Source: Serratia odorifera
GTDB lineage: Bacteria > Pseudomonadota > Gammaproteobacteria > Enterobacterales > Enterobacteriaceae
Length of the DNA stretch: 64,000 nt
Reading direction: 5' to 3'
Assembly: GCF_900635445.1 (NCBI RefSeq)
Contig: NZ_LR134117.1
Location: 3,100,001 to 3,164,000, forward strand
Part shown: positions 51,020 to 59,833 of the stretch, piece after piece
Layout: the number at the start of each line of letters is the position of its first letter
How positions within the stretch are numbered: position 1 is the first letter of the stretch
Translations under genes and position numbers: made by a program
Notes under the pieces: model-generated
Database searches by the model: none
Seen by the model: the letters and a program-made list of their open reading frames with translations, nothing else
What the model was told of the DNA's origin: nothing

Positions 51020-52408
51020 ATGTCCGAACGATTACCCTCGTTGTCGCTGGCTGAGGATAATATTCAGCATCAGCTGACTACCCGTAGCTGGTTTATTCCA
51101 TTGCTGATGCGCCTGCACTTTTATATCGGCCTGTTTGTCGGTCCGTTTATGCTTATTGCCGCACTCAGCGGAATATTCTATGCGTTGACGCCGCAAATCG
51201 AGTCATATTATTACGCTGACCGGCTGTACCATTCGAGCCAGGGGCCGGCATTGCCGCTGGCGTTGCAAATCAGGGCGGCACAGGCCGACGCGCCGGCCGG
51301 GGCTGCGCTTGCTGCGGTGCGTCCGTCAGCGGCGGCGGGCGAAAACACCCGTGTTCTTTTCAACGTGGCCGGCATGCAGGCATCCGAGCGGCTGGCGGTA
51401 TTTGTCGATCCGGTCAGTGCCGAAACGCATGGACAGCTGCCGGTGTATGGCACCAGCGGCGTATTACCGCTACGAACCTGGCTGGATCAACTGCATCGCA
51501 GCCTGTTGCTGGGGGAACTGGGGCGTAACTATAGTGAACTGGCCGCCTCATGGCTCTGGCTGGCGGCGCTGGGCGGGCTGGCTCTCTGGGGCGTGCGCCG
51601 CAGGGCGGCGCGGCGGCAGCGAGGCATACGCGGCGTGCATCAGCAACTGGGGTTGATAATACTGCTGGGGCTGGTGTTCTTTTCCGCCACTGGGCTGACC
51701 TGGTCGCAGTGGGCAGGCGACAATATCAGCGTGCTGCGCCAGCAGTTTGGCTGGGCGACGCCGTCGATCTCGACCGCTCTGCATGCCGCCTCGGCGACGC
51801 CGGCGGATGAGCATGCCGAGCATCGCGCACATGGCATGTCGATGCTGCCGCAAACCCGCCCCGAGTGGCGAGCCGAAAGCTACGATCGCGTGCTGCACGC
51901 GGCCCGTCAGGCTGGCATTGACGCGCAGAAAATTGAGATCAGGCAACCGAGCGCACCGGATCAGGCCTGGTCGGTCAGTGAAATCGACCGTCGATGGCCG
52001 ACCCAGGTAGATGCCGTGGCGGTAGACGGCGCTACCATGCAGATCACTGATAAGGTGAGTTTTGAGCGCTATCCCCTGGCCGCCAAACTTACCCGCTGGG
52101 GTATCGATCTGCATATGGGGGTATTGTTTGGCTGGGTGAATGAACTGGTGCTGGTGGCATTCGCCGCCGGATTGGTGGCGATGGTGGTAATGGGGTATGT
52201 CATGTGGTGGCGCGGGCGGCCAACGCGGATTACCGCTAAACCGCCGCGTTCGCCGTTGCTGGTATTGCGACGTACGCCGAAGGGATGGTTGAGCGTTATT
52301 GTGGTGTGCACGCTATTGCTGGCGTTTGCCTTGCCGGTGATGGGCATCAGTCTGCTGCTGTTTCTGTTGTGCGATCTGCTGCGTTATCTTTGGCAAAAAC
52401 AGCACTGA
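51020..52408 (+). CDS. PepSY-associated transmembrane protein
   Basis: This is a 462-residue inner-membrane protein of the PepSY_TM family (iron-uptake/sulfite-reductase-associated flavoprotein-like membrane proteins). Helices occur near residues 28-60 (FIPLLMRLHFYIGLFVGPFM), 185-205, 220-240, 375-400 and 425-460, with a large periplasmic PepSY-containing part in between. A His/Met-rich patch (ADEHAEHRAHGMSML) lies in the periplasmic region. These proteins often accompany siderophore receptors or metal-handling genes; here the divergent partner is a His/Met-rich DUF2946 protein. The ATG at 51020 follows AAAGGAAA and fits the family start MSERLPSLSLAE; the longer upstream frame is A+T-rich leader sequence. 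Confidence 0.82.
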   Translation: MSERLPSLSLAEDNIQHQLTTRSWFIPLLMRLHFYIGLFVGPFMLIAALSGIFYALTPQIESYYYADRLYHSSQGPALPLALQIRAAQADAPAGAALAAVRPSAAAGENTRVLFNVAGMQASERLAVFVDPVSAETHGQLPVYGTSGVLPLRTWLDQLHRSLLLGELGRNYSELAASWLWLAALGGLALWGVRRRAARRQRGIRGVHQQLGLIILLGLVFFSATGLTWSQWAGDNISVLRQQFGWATPSISTALHAASATPADEHAEHRAHGMSMLPQTRPEWRAESYDRVLHAARQAGIDAQKIEIRQPSAPDQAWSVSEIDRRWPTQVDAVAVDGATMQITDKVSFERYPLAAKLTRWGIDLHMGVLFGWVNELVLVAFAAGLVAMVVMGYVMWWRGRPTRITAKPPRSPLLVLRRTPKGWLSVIVVCTLLLAFALPVMGISLLLFLLCDLLRYLWQKQH

Positions 52409-52487
52409 GCGTTAAAGTGAAATTTGTCGAAAAGCCTTTTGCCATCTAGACTTAGAAGACAATAAATGCACGTTAAGAGGACAAGCT

Positions 52488-52817
52488 ATGACGAAGAAGC
52501 TGGTTTTAGCCGTTAGCACAGCCGCGGTATTTTCCATTCTTGCTGGCTGTACCGCTTACGACAGGGCCGCCAGTTACGTTAAGGAACCTGTGGTAAGCGA
52601 TGTGAAAGTAGGGATGACTAAGCAACAGGTACGCGCTATCGCCGGACCGCCGTCCACCTCTGCGACCCTGATCCATGCACAGGGCACCTGTGATACCTAT
52701 GCGGTCGCGCCACGCGATGGCAAGGCGCAAACCTATTTCGTCAGCTATAACGATACCGGTCACGTGATGAACAAGGGCTATCAGAGCTGTTCGGAATACG
52801 ACTCACAGCCTAAATAA
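52488..52817 (+). CDS. osmE: Osmotically inducible lipoprotein OsmE
   Basis: OsmE is a small lipoprotein of the SmpA/OmlA-like fold. The 109-residue precursor has a lipoprotein signal with lipobox LAGC (cysteine at about residue 21). The following TAYDRAASYVKEPVVSDVKVGMTKQQVRAIAGPPS matches the E. coli OsmE arrangement, as does the later DTGHVMNKGYQSCSEYD. In E. coli the gene is induced by osmotic stress in stationary phase. It has AAGAGG before the ATG and a terminator after it. Confidence 0.9.
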   Translation: MTKKLVLAVSTAAVFSILAGCTAYDRAASYVKEPVVSDVKVGMTKQQVRAIAGPPSTSATLIHAQGTCDTYAVAPRDGKAQTYFVSYNDTGHVMNKGYQSCSEYDSQPK

Positions 52818-52837
52818 CTGGCTGCGAAACAATCAAA

Positions 52838-52867
52838 AGAGCCCCGTTTTTGCGGGGTTCTTCATTT
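52838..52867 (+). terminator. Terminator of osmE
   Basis: AGCCCCG/CGGGGTT with a six-base loop is followed by a T-rich stretch, about 20 bases after the osmE stop. Confidence 0.75.
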
Positions 52868-52974
52868 TTAAGCCGCCAAAAGGCTGAAGATTAATCACTT
52901 GTGCGGCAAGCTGCATTTTTTTATCAAAAAACGATAGACATTTCAGAACGGTATCGCTAATATCTGCGCCCATT

Positions 52975-53062
52975 GGAAGGATGGCTGAGTGGTTTAAGGC
53001 AGCGGTCTTGAAAACCGTCGAGTGTAACAGCTCCCAGAGTTCGAATCTCTGTCCTTCCGCCA
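52975..53062 (+). tRNA. serT: tRNA-Ser (UGA)
   Basis: This is a complete 88-base class II tRNA with encoded CCA. The acceptor arms GGAAGGA/TCCTTCC pair perfectly, a variable arm is present, and the anticodon loop CTTGAAA gives anticodon TGA at 53009-53011. The T-arm reads AGAGTTCGAATCTCT. A terminator follows at once. The symbol serT is by analogy with the E. coli tRNA-Ser(UGA) gene. Confidence 0.97.
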
Positions 53063-53068
53063 AATTCA

Positions 53069-53097
53069 AACCCCAGGCTCACTAGCCTGGGGTTTTT
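53069..53097 (+). terminator. Terminator of the tRNA-Ser gene
   Basis: CCCCAGGCT/AGCCTGGGG with a four-base loop is followed by five Ts. Confidence 0.9.
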
Positions 53098-53299
53098 GCT
53101 TTTTGGAGCGGGTTTAACGCCGCGCCGCTTGTCGGAACGCTAGCGCCGGGCAGGCGTGTTACGCAGTTGCAGGGCGCAGCACCGCATTAGCGGGATTTTT
53201 AGCCGATTGAATCAATAATCTGTTGATTAGCCTTGATTGTTCTCGTTTGGCTGTATTATATTGCGCTCCACGGAAACAGACCGACTTTCCAACAGATTC

Positions 53300-53375
<76 letters not shown>

Positions 53376-53381
53376 TAAAAG

Positions 53382-53410
53382 AAACCCCAGCATTTATGCT
53401 GGGGTTTTTT
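53382..53410 (+). terminator. Terminator of the tRNA-Thr gene
   Basis: CCCCAGCAT/ATGCTGGGG with a two-base loop is followed by six Ts. It also sits seven bases beyond the end of the convergent slaA-like gene. Confidence 0.9.
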
Positions 53411-53416
53411 CTTGCG

Positions 53417-56400
53417 TCAGGCAAACGTCTCATGCTGGGCGGCGGCAATACCGCTCAGGGCAACCTCTGGCGAGTCATAGTGTAATTGCAATGCCGTTTG
53501 ATAAATGTCGCGATCGCCGAGAGAAAACACCATATCCCGATCGTCAAACGACTGATTGGCGTTGTTGTCCACGATCACATACAGCGCGTTCCCCAGTTTC
53601 AACGCACCCACTTCAGCCAGTTGTCCATCGCTGGCACCTGCGGTCGCCGCGCTCAATACCGAAGAGAACAGCGCCTGGGCGGAGCCGTTGGCGGCACCGT
53701 CAATCGAGTCAAACAGGGCATTCAGCTTACTGCTGCTGGTGTAATCCCCGTACACCGCCATCCTGCTTTTCGGCCCTGGAGGAAAATGACCATTGATGTC
53801 CGGCTTCTCCGGCAACGATCCTGTCTAGCGGCGACAGCACATCAATGACTTTCACCATGCTGTCGACGCTGCTGTGCTCGAAGGTGGTAATATCGACGCC
53901 TGAACCACTGCCGCCTGATACCGTGGTGTTGCCGATAACCTTGAAGCTGTCATCGGCATTGCCGCCGGTGACGCGCAGCTGATAGCCGCTCAATCCGTCG
54001 AGCAGTTCACTGAAACGTGCGTTGTCTTGCAGCGAGAGCAGGTTTTGATAAAAATCACCGCCGCCGGTACCGCCGACGTCAAGGGTCAGGTTGTATTGCA
54101 TCTGGGTGTAGGGCAGCATGTCGTCCTGCATCGCGCCGACATGCTGCAACGAGTCGCTAAAGTCGGCCTTGATGTGCAGGTTAACCTCATAATTACTGCT
54201 GTATAAGCCAATGCCATCAACGGTGACGTCGGTGAGGTGGTTATTACCGCCGGACAGGGTCAGCGAGGTATTTACCGACTGGACAAAAATACTTAGCGCT
54301 CCTGCCGGTTGCTCACCAAAGTGTGAGGTAAGGCCGAGGGTGCCCGCATCAATATATTGCCCTTTATTGGGGGCAGCGCCTGAACCTACGTCCAAATCAC
54401 GCATAATACTCACCGTCAGCGCCTTCTGGTCGTTGTTGATACGGGGGTAATGTGCGGTTTCCAACTGCAGATGGCTGTCGCTGCCGAGGTTGTTGGCAAT
54501 CACCAGTTGATCCTCAAGCGGAACGTTGATAACGCGAACCTGATCCGGTTTTGCCGTTAGCAGCATGGCCGGGAACTGTGCATTCACATAATCGATCCGA
54601 TCCTGGGTAAGCGAGGCTACGTCGTCATGATCAGGGTTGTTAATGGTCGCCATATTGACATACAAACCGCGATCGAAGACTTTTGCGCCGTCGTTGCCAA
54701 CCCGCTGGCCATCCAGATAAATTTCACCGGTACCGGTATAGCCGCTCAGCTCGACGTATTGGAAGTTGCTGAAGTTTTTCAGGTTATGGCTGACGGCGCC
54801 AGTGATGCTGCCATCAGGCTGAGTGGTTAACTGAATGGTTTTGGTAATAAAATTGGCGTCCATGATGGAATAGGCGCTTTCGGCTGTGAACTCCTTACCG
54901 CTGGCGTAAAAATTTTCGCTGACGTTGTTGGCTCCGCCATTGACGCTGTTTCCTTGCCAGCGCAGCGTATTGATACCGTCATCCAGATAAATCTTCAGAT
55001 TGGCCTGGCTGAGATCGGCATCGCCAGTGAAGAGCACATTATCGTTTTCTACGCCCAACTGCAGCGTGCCTGCGGCAGCGTTGAGTGCTGCGTTATTCAG
55101 TTGCAAGCTTAACGATTTATCCTGATTGACCAACGAAGCGACGGTCGTCGGGTTGGCGGCCAGATCGCCGGTCAGTGTGACGCCGTCGAGATCCATAGCG
55201 TGCGACAGATCGACGCTCGCGGCATGGTTCACCTGCAGCACCAGCGAGGTAAAGAGCGTGAGCTCGCTGTCGGTTACCTTATGGTAGCCGTAGCCGTTAA
55301 CATCGCCGACGGATTGCCGCCGTCCTGGCTGACATCCAGTTGCGGAATTGTTTTGTAGCCAAGCGAGGTGGCCAGAGCATGATTGAACTCGAAAATCTTG
55401 CTGACGGACACCGGATTGTTACTGCCGATCAGACTTTCACCGGTGCGGAAGGCCTCCAGCACTACTAGCGAGGCCTGCAGTTTATCGTTGCCCGCGCGCA
55501 GTAAAATGGCCTGGCTTTCCATCTCGCTTAACGGTCGCTGATTACCATGCAGGGTGTAATAGAGTTTCACATAGTCTTCGGCTCCGCTGAATTCGCCGCT
55601 TTTGGCGAGAATTTTCAACAGATCGTACTCGCTGGCACCACTGGCGAGAAACTTGGACCAGGCTTCCAGCCCAGAGGCGTCCACGCCGCGCCCGGCTATC
55701 GACAGGTACAAGGCGGCCACGGTTTCCTGGTGTTCCGCCGTTGGCATTTCTCCCGGACCGTACACATGTTCTACCTTCGCCAGTTTTTGCTGGGCGGCTG
55801 AGTCACTTTCGGCGGTCGAGGTACGCAAATCGTCAATCATCATGCTGAGAACGGCGCCGCGACTTAGCTGCTGTTCGGCCATGGCGCCGAGATAATGGTT
55901 CACCGCGACCTCGTTGGGCGCGTGGGTAAACAGCTGAACATAAATCTTGTTGATGAACTCGCTGTCGTTGAGGGCAGCGAACTTCGCCGGTCTGGTGTCG
56001 ATAAATTTCTGTGCAACATTGGCAAAGGTATTTGTTCCACTGCCGATGACGTTACCCCAATAAGTCACGCCATCGGCAGTGGCGATGGCGCCAACGGCAT
56101 AAAAATAGCGCCAGTACATCTTGAGCCCCGCTGTGGGCTGCCGGCGTATCGGCAACGCCCGGATAAAGTGCCTGCATAATAGAATCATCCAATATGGTTT
56201 GCTGTTGCAGCATCGTCTCATCCTGGCCCTGATAATTGAGCAATGCATCTGACAGGCCGGCAGCAACGTTGCCGAGGGTTTTCCCCACTATTTAACTGAT
56301 TGACCAGTGAGGTGACTTCGCTAGAGGACGGCGGTTGCTGATACAGGTTGCTATAAACAAACGATACCTGCTGTTCCTTTGACATCTCACCGTAATGACG

Positions 56401-56562
56401 TTGTCCGTCAGGGCTACGGATCAGCCAGGCGGCAAGTTCGCTGGTACTCATACCGTCCATCAGTTTTTTTGCAAAGTATTCCACGTCTTTTAATGCCGGC
56501 TTTTTGCCCAGAGTGGTCTGGAAAATGCTGGCTGCGCTTTGTTGATACAGTAATACGTTCAT
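53417..56562 (-). pseudogene. slaA: SlaA-like surface-layer protein with DUF4214 domains, broken by four indels
   Basis: This is a large secreted-type protein of about 1047 residues after repair. The N-terminal third resembles DUF4214 repeats (SIFQTTLGKKPALKDVEYFAKKL; VAALYLSIAGRGVDASGLEAW; FINKIYVQLFTHAPNEVAVN). The rest is rich in Asp, Asn, Gly and Thr, with beta-strand repeats and few charged Lys residues. There is no Sec signal peptide, which fits export by a type I (ABC) system through the C-terminus. The S. marcescens SlaA S-layer protein, known to use the Lip exporter, is the best comparison I can name. Indels: extra C near 56283 and 56126, a missing base near 55313 and an extra base near 53774. 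The second ATG (56562) has the better-spaced AAGGA. Confidence 0.7.
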
Positions 56563-56751
56563 CATGTTTCCTTGGTGAATAGCCACAAGTAGCACTATAG
56601 CGTAGTACCATTTTTCGATTTTTTGCCATGTCAGCCAGGGAAAGAGGTTCTATTTCAGCAGGATATAAATAAAATTGTTAATTATTTCATTTTTAATTGA
56701 ACGGCTTTCGGCGCAGGAAAACGGACGCCGTCTAATGGCGCCCGCATGGGG

Positions 56752-56910
56752 TCAGTAGGTTTGTGGCCCCACCGAAGGCGCACACTTGGCGTCGGCGCTG
56801 GCTTCATTGCAGTGTGGGGTGGGGTCGCCAGTTGGCGGTGGCGGTGGGCCACTGCCGGAAGAGCAGGCAGCAAGCAGCAAGGCTAATAACAGAGGGATTG
56901 AACGTTGCAT
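56752..56910 (-). CDS. Small proline-rich lipoprotein
   Basis: This 52-residue lipoprotein gene reads MQRSIPLLLALLLAAC at its start, a clear lipoprotein signal with lipobox LAAC. It continues with SSGSG, a run of five prolines, and two cysteines (HCNEAS and KCAPS) that could form a disulfide. AAGGAGG lies six bases before the ATG, an excellent ribosome site. I do not recognise the family. It stands alone between the slaA-like gene and a VOC gene, in the same direction as both. Confidence 0.72.
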   Translation of the reverse strand: MQRSIPLLLALLLAACSSGSGPPPPPTGDPTPHCNEASADAKCAPSVGPQTY

Positions 56911-57024
56911 CGAGCCTCCTTAAATCATGCTCAGGGCACCTTTAAGGTATAGCAGAGAAACCCCGTTTCAGGTATGGGTTATGCGGGCGGGCGCGGCCGG
57001 CAGGCGGGCAGACCGGGGGCAGCG

Positions 57025-57399
57025 CTAGGTATCCGGCTGATGGCAGACCGCTTCAATATTGTGGCCATCCGGACCGATGACAAAGGCGGCATAATAATTT
57101 GCATGGTAGTGCGGTCGCAAACCGGGTGCGCCGTTGTCCTGCCCACCGGCTTCCAGTGCGGCACGATAAAACGCGTCGACCTGCCGGCGGCTGTGCGCAA
57201 TAAACGCCAGATGCAGCGGGGCCGGTTTTTCCGTGGTTTGAAACAGACATAATGAAACATTACTTTCTGTGCCAAGTTCAACGCCGTAAGTCGGCTCGCC
57301 CTCGGACAATATGCTGACGCCGAGAGGCTCCAGAGCCTTGAGAAAGAAGGACTTACTGACGTCATAGTCACTGACGCCGAATTTTACGTGGTCAAACAT
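57025..57399 (-). CDS. VOC (glyoxalase/bleomycin-resistance) family protein
   Basis: This intact 124-residue single VOC domain protein starts MFDHVKFGVSDYDVSKSFFLKAL. The conserved core LHLAFIAHSRRQVDAFYRAALEAGG and the C-terminal strand NYYAAFVIGPDGHNIEAVCH provide the usual metal-ligand positions (a His near the N-terminus, a His in the middle and a Glu in the last strand). A glyoxalase-like or dioxygenase-like role is possible, with no clear substrate. It is the last chromosomal gene before the tRNA-Pro remnant and the island. Confidence 0.85.
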   Translation of the reverse strand: MFDHVKFGVSDYDVSKSFFLKALEPLGVSILSEGEPTYGVELGTESNVSLCLFQTTEKPAPLHLAFIAHSRRQVDAFYRAALEAGGQDNGAPGLRPHYHANYYAAFVIGPDGHNIEAVCHQPDT

Positions 57400-57614
57400 C
57401 TGCTCACCTCACTGTTATCCTGTGGTTGCAAACCCGCGATGGAGGGATGATTAAGCAGTATAGTCGCTGGTGGCGCTGGCTGGCCGCACGGCCTTTGCCG
57501 GCTATGAGCGAGCCGTTGTGCCGCAACGCCGAGTGATGGAGCGTTGGCGGCCACCGACAGGTTGAGATGTTCTGCCATGGTCTGCGGGGCAATGGCGATA
57601 CCCTATGACAGGCA
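57400..57614. other. Spacer between the VOC gene and the tRNA-Pro remnant
   Basis: No gene is recognised here. Open frames on the minus strand (for example one containing QTMAEHLNLSVAANAPSLG) do not match any family I can name and may be decayed coding sequence. Confidence 0.4.
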
Positions 57615-57643
57615 TAAAAAAACCAACCGCAACGGGTTGGTTT
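57615..57643 (-). terminator. Terminator of the original tRNA-Pro gene
   Basis: On the minus strand AAACCAACC/GGTTGGTTT form a hairpin with a short loop, followed by Ts. It lies just beyond the 3' end of the tRNA-Pro fragment, as expected for that gene's terminator. Confidence 0.75.
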
Positions 57644-57656
57644 CTAAAGGAATGTT

Positions 57657-57704
57657 TGGTCGGCATGAGAGGATTCGAACCTCCGACCCCCGACACCCCA
57701 TGAC
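57657..57704 (-). other. Left attachment site: 3' half of tRNA-Pro (GGG)
   Basis: Read on the minus strand, this is the 3' half of a tRNA-Pro(GGG), from the anticodon region GTCATGGGGTGTC through the T-arm GGAGGTTCGAATCC to CCGACCA. The 5' half does not follow on the right; integrase-bearing DNA does. This is the structure of a tRNA-integrated island end. The intact tRNA (with an identical core) should lie at the far right end of the island, outside the window. Confidence 0.85.
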
Positions 57705-57772
57705 TCATAAAGAGCATGGAATGGTTAGTGCATTCATATAGATAGGTCATGTACAAAGTAGGACTGATGCAC

Positions 57773-58786
57773 ATGGCTACCCTCCGAAAACTCCCCTCTG
57801 GCAAGTGGAACGCTCAAGTAAGAATCAAAGGGCATCCCACCCAAACCAAGACATTCTTTACAATCGAAGAGGCTGAAAAGTGGTCATCTGATTGTGAAGA
57901 AAAATTTAAGAGATCAGAAAGCACCGTTAAGGCGCTGTCCCTAGTTTATCTGGAAGAGGTGTTAACCAAGAATGGGAAACCAAGGGGAGGTTATGACTCT
58001 ATCCGCAACAGGTTGGTGAACCTTGATAAGCACTTTGGTTCTACTTCTCTTGAGAAGATTACCAGTGAAAACGTTGCTACGTACAAAGTGGAGCGCTTAA
58101 AGAAAGCAGCTAATGGAACTGTACGCCTTGAACTCCAACTTCTCTCAAGGTTCCTGCGTTGGGCTGCGTCAGAGAAAGGCGTAGCCTGTAATGATGTGGT
58201 GAAGCCTGTACGACTGCCGGAGGCTGGTAAGCCAAGAGATAAGATACTTACGCCTTTGCAATATCAGATGATACTGGAAAGGGTGGAAACCTGTAGGAGT
58301 AAGCTGTCTGGTGGCTTACAGGGGATGAGTGAGGCTAAAGCTATCATCATTCTTGCATGGGAGACGGCTATGCGTAGAGGGGAGATATTAGCGCTAACGC
58401 CTGCCATGATTGACTTTAGGCAGAGGGTGATACATTTGGCCGACCACCAGACGAAGAACGCAGAAGCACGGGATGTGCCTCTCTCTTCTACTGCGTTAGA
58501 CTTGCTTAAATCTCTGTGTGAAGGGAAGGAAGAGGAACGGTATAGGCATACCAAGTTGTTTAGCCTACGTCCCTACTCAGTTAGCCAGGCATTCAGAAGA
58601 GCATGCAGAGAGGCAAGGATTGAGGGCGTATGCTTCCACTCCCTGCGTCATACCTGCATCACCCGATATGCAGAGAAAGGCCTCAATACGATACAGCTAC
58701 AATGTATCTCAGGCCATAAGGACATCACTATGTTAGCCAGATATAGCCACATCAAGGCGAGCAGTGTAGCGGCTTTAATGGAGTAA
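57773..58786 (+). CDS. int: Tyrosine recombinase / phage integrase
   Basis: This integrase of about 337 residues belongs to the tyrosine recombinase family. An N-terminal arm-binding region (ATLRKLPSGKWNAQVRIKG) precedes a core-binding domain (ALSLVYLEEVLTKNGKPRGGYDSI to FLRWAASEKGV). The catalytic domain shows the first Arg in TAMRRGEILAL, the HxxR block in SLRHTCITRYAEKG, and the later GHKDITMLARYSH with the nucleophilic tyrosine. It should catalyse integration and excision at the adjacent tRNA-Pro core. Starts at 57749, 57767 and 57773 are possible; none has a strong ribosome site. A hairpin terminator follows the stop. Confidence 0.92.
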   Translation: MATLRKLPSGKWNAQVRIKGHPTQTKTFFTIEEAEKWSSDCEEKFKRSESTVKALSLVYLEEVLTKNGKPRGGYDSIRNRLVNLDKHFGSTSLEKITSENVATYKVERLKKAANGTVRLELQLLSRFLRWAASEKGVACNDVVKPVRLPEAGKPRDKILTPLQYQMILERVETCRSKLSGGLQGMSEAKAIIILAWETAMRRGEILALTPAMIDFRQRVIHLADHQTKNAEARDVPLSSTALDLLKSLCEGKEEERYRHTKLFSLRPYSVSQAFRRACREARIEGVCFHSLRHTCITRYAEKGLNTIQLQCISGHKDITMLARYSHIKASSVAALME

Positions 58787-58799
58787 CTGATTGATAGTA

Positions 58800-58826
58800 A
58801 AAGGCGGGCGTTATCCCCGCCTTTGT
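58800..58826 (+). terminator. Terminator of the integrase gene
   Basis: AAAGGCGGG/CCCGCCTTT with a seven-base loop starts 14 bases after the int stop. The T run is short. Confidence 0.8.
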
Positions 58827-58958
58827 TGTAGCTGTAGCAACACGATCGATTTTAACGATCGGTTTTCCGTTATCGATCTATTCAACCTATTTGACGGCGT
58901 ATGGGAGATGTCTGATTCTGACTCTTTACTCCTCCTCTTTAATCTGGTCAGGTTGATA

Positions 58959-59309
58959 ATGATTGATGTTGTTCTGTATTTGTTGTCAGGGCTGTGTGTG
59001 CTGTACTCGTTGCCCTCTGTGTGGATGAATGTTGCAATGCTGGCTAAATCCAGTGGGGCGGAAAAAGAGATTCAAGCCCTGTTAAGGTGGAATGCATTAA
59101 AAGCTGTGCTGATGGCTGTATCGGTGCTGTGCTTTGGTGTGTATGTAAGCCCTTCATTTCATTCGATAACTTTTTTGAATTTCTTAGGTGCGCTTAGCTT
59201 GTTACTTGGCGTATCCTCTATCCTTTCTCTCATCGAGACCCGGAATAAATCTGTAGGGCTTATCGCAGTGATTTTCATCGCTTTTGGGCTTTGGGGTGCA
59301 TCTCTTTGA
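58959..59309 (+). CDS. Unknown four-helix membrane protein
   Basis: This 116-residue hydrophobic protein has about four membrane helices (VVLYLLSGLCVLYSLPSVWMN, LKAVLMAVSVLCFGVYV, FLNFLGALSLLLGVSSILSL and GLIAVIFIAFGLWGASL). The ATG at 58959 has AGG about seven bases upstream and begins just before the first helix. The frame is open upstream to 58791, but that part overlaps the int terminator and looks untranslated. I do not recognise the family. It lies 62 bases before the STM2901-type gene in the same direction and may work with that pair. Confidence 0.65.
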   Translation: MIDVVLYLLSGLCVLYSLPSVWMNVAMLAKSSGAEKEIQALLRWNALKAVLMAVSVLCFGVYVSPSFHSITFLNFLGALSLLLGVSSILSLIETRNKSVGLIAVIFIAFGLWGASL

Positions 59310-59371
59310 TTGCCTTGAACAAGAGATTGCCATTACTATGAAGGTGAATTTATAAACAAGGATGTGGAAAG

Positions 59372-59833
59372 ATGGATACGGTTGAAGAGTTGGGTGGAAA
59401 GTATTTTTTCAACGGAATGAGTCTCGACAAAGATGAACTTCTCCTGTGGCTGATTCTCGATGAGTTTCAGAAACAGTTCAGCGGGATGGTTGACTTACTG
59501 GCTATCGCCTCAATGTTAGTCAGCCTGCCCGTGATTCCAGTGAAGGGGAAGATCGGTAAGGTCTCTGGTAAAGGTACATCAGGAACCAGCCCATTATCTA
59601 TAGCCTCACGTACGCTAATTCAACAAAGGTTTAAGAAAGCCAAAAAAACTATTACATGGGCCAAGTTAAGACGTGGCGAGTGGGCTTACACCACAAGTAT
59701 TGGTGCCTATGTTGGCCGCTGGCTTCCTTGGATTGGTGCAGTTCTGACAGCCTATGATTTAGCTATAGTAACCCGTAATGTCATCCATCGTTATGAGCTT
59801 ATCGTTGGGAAAGGGGTTGTCGGGAATGAATGA
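59372..59833 (+). CDS. STM2901 family protein
   Basis: This 153-residue protein begins MDTVEELGGKYFFNGMSLDKDELLLWLILDE. This, together with the segment VSLPVIPVKGK and the helices GAYVGRWLPWIGAVLTAYDLAIV, resembles the STM2901 family known from Salmonella and other enterobacteria. Members have no established function. Two hydrophobic segments (about residues 40-55 and 110-135) suggest membrane association. The gene overlaps the following DUF1493 gene by eight bases, so the two are translated together. Confidence 0.75.
   Translation: MDTVEELGGKYFFNGMSLDKDELLLWLILDEFQKQFSGMVDLLAIASMLVSLPVIPVKGKIGKVSGKGTSGTSPLSIASRTLIQQRFKKAKKTITWAKLRRGEWAYTTSIGAYVGRWLPWIGAVLTAYDLAIVTRNVIHRYELIVGKGVVGNE

Noticed and set aside
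53417..56595. Treating the slaA-like pieces as separate genes
   Set aside because: The pieces join into one frame of 1048 codons, exactly divisible by three, after four one-base corrections.
57400..57614. A truncated gene disrupted by island integration
   Set aside because: The stretch lies on the chromosomal side of the tRNA terminator, and the open frame there matches no family I can name.
57657..57704. A functional tRNA-Pro gene at this position
   Set aside because: Only the 3' half is present; D-arm and 5' acceptor sequence are missing.
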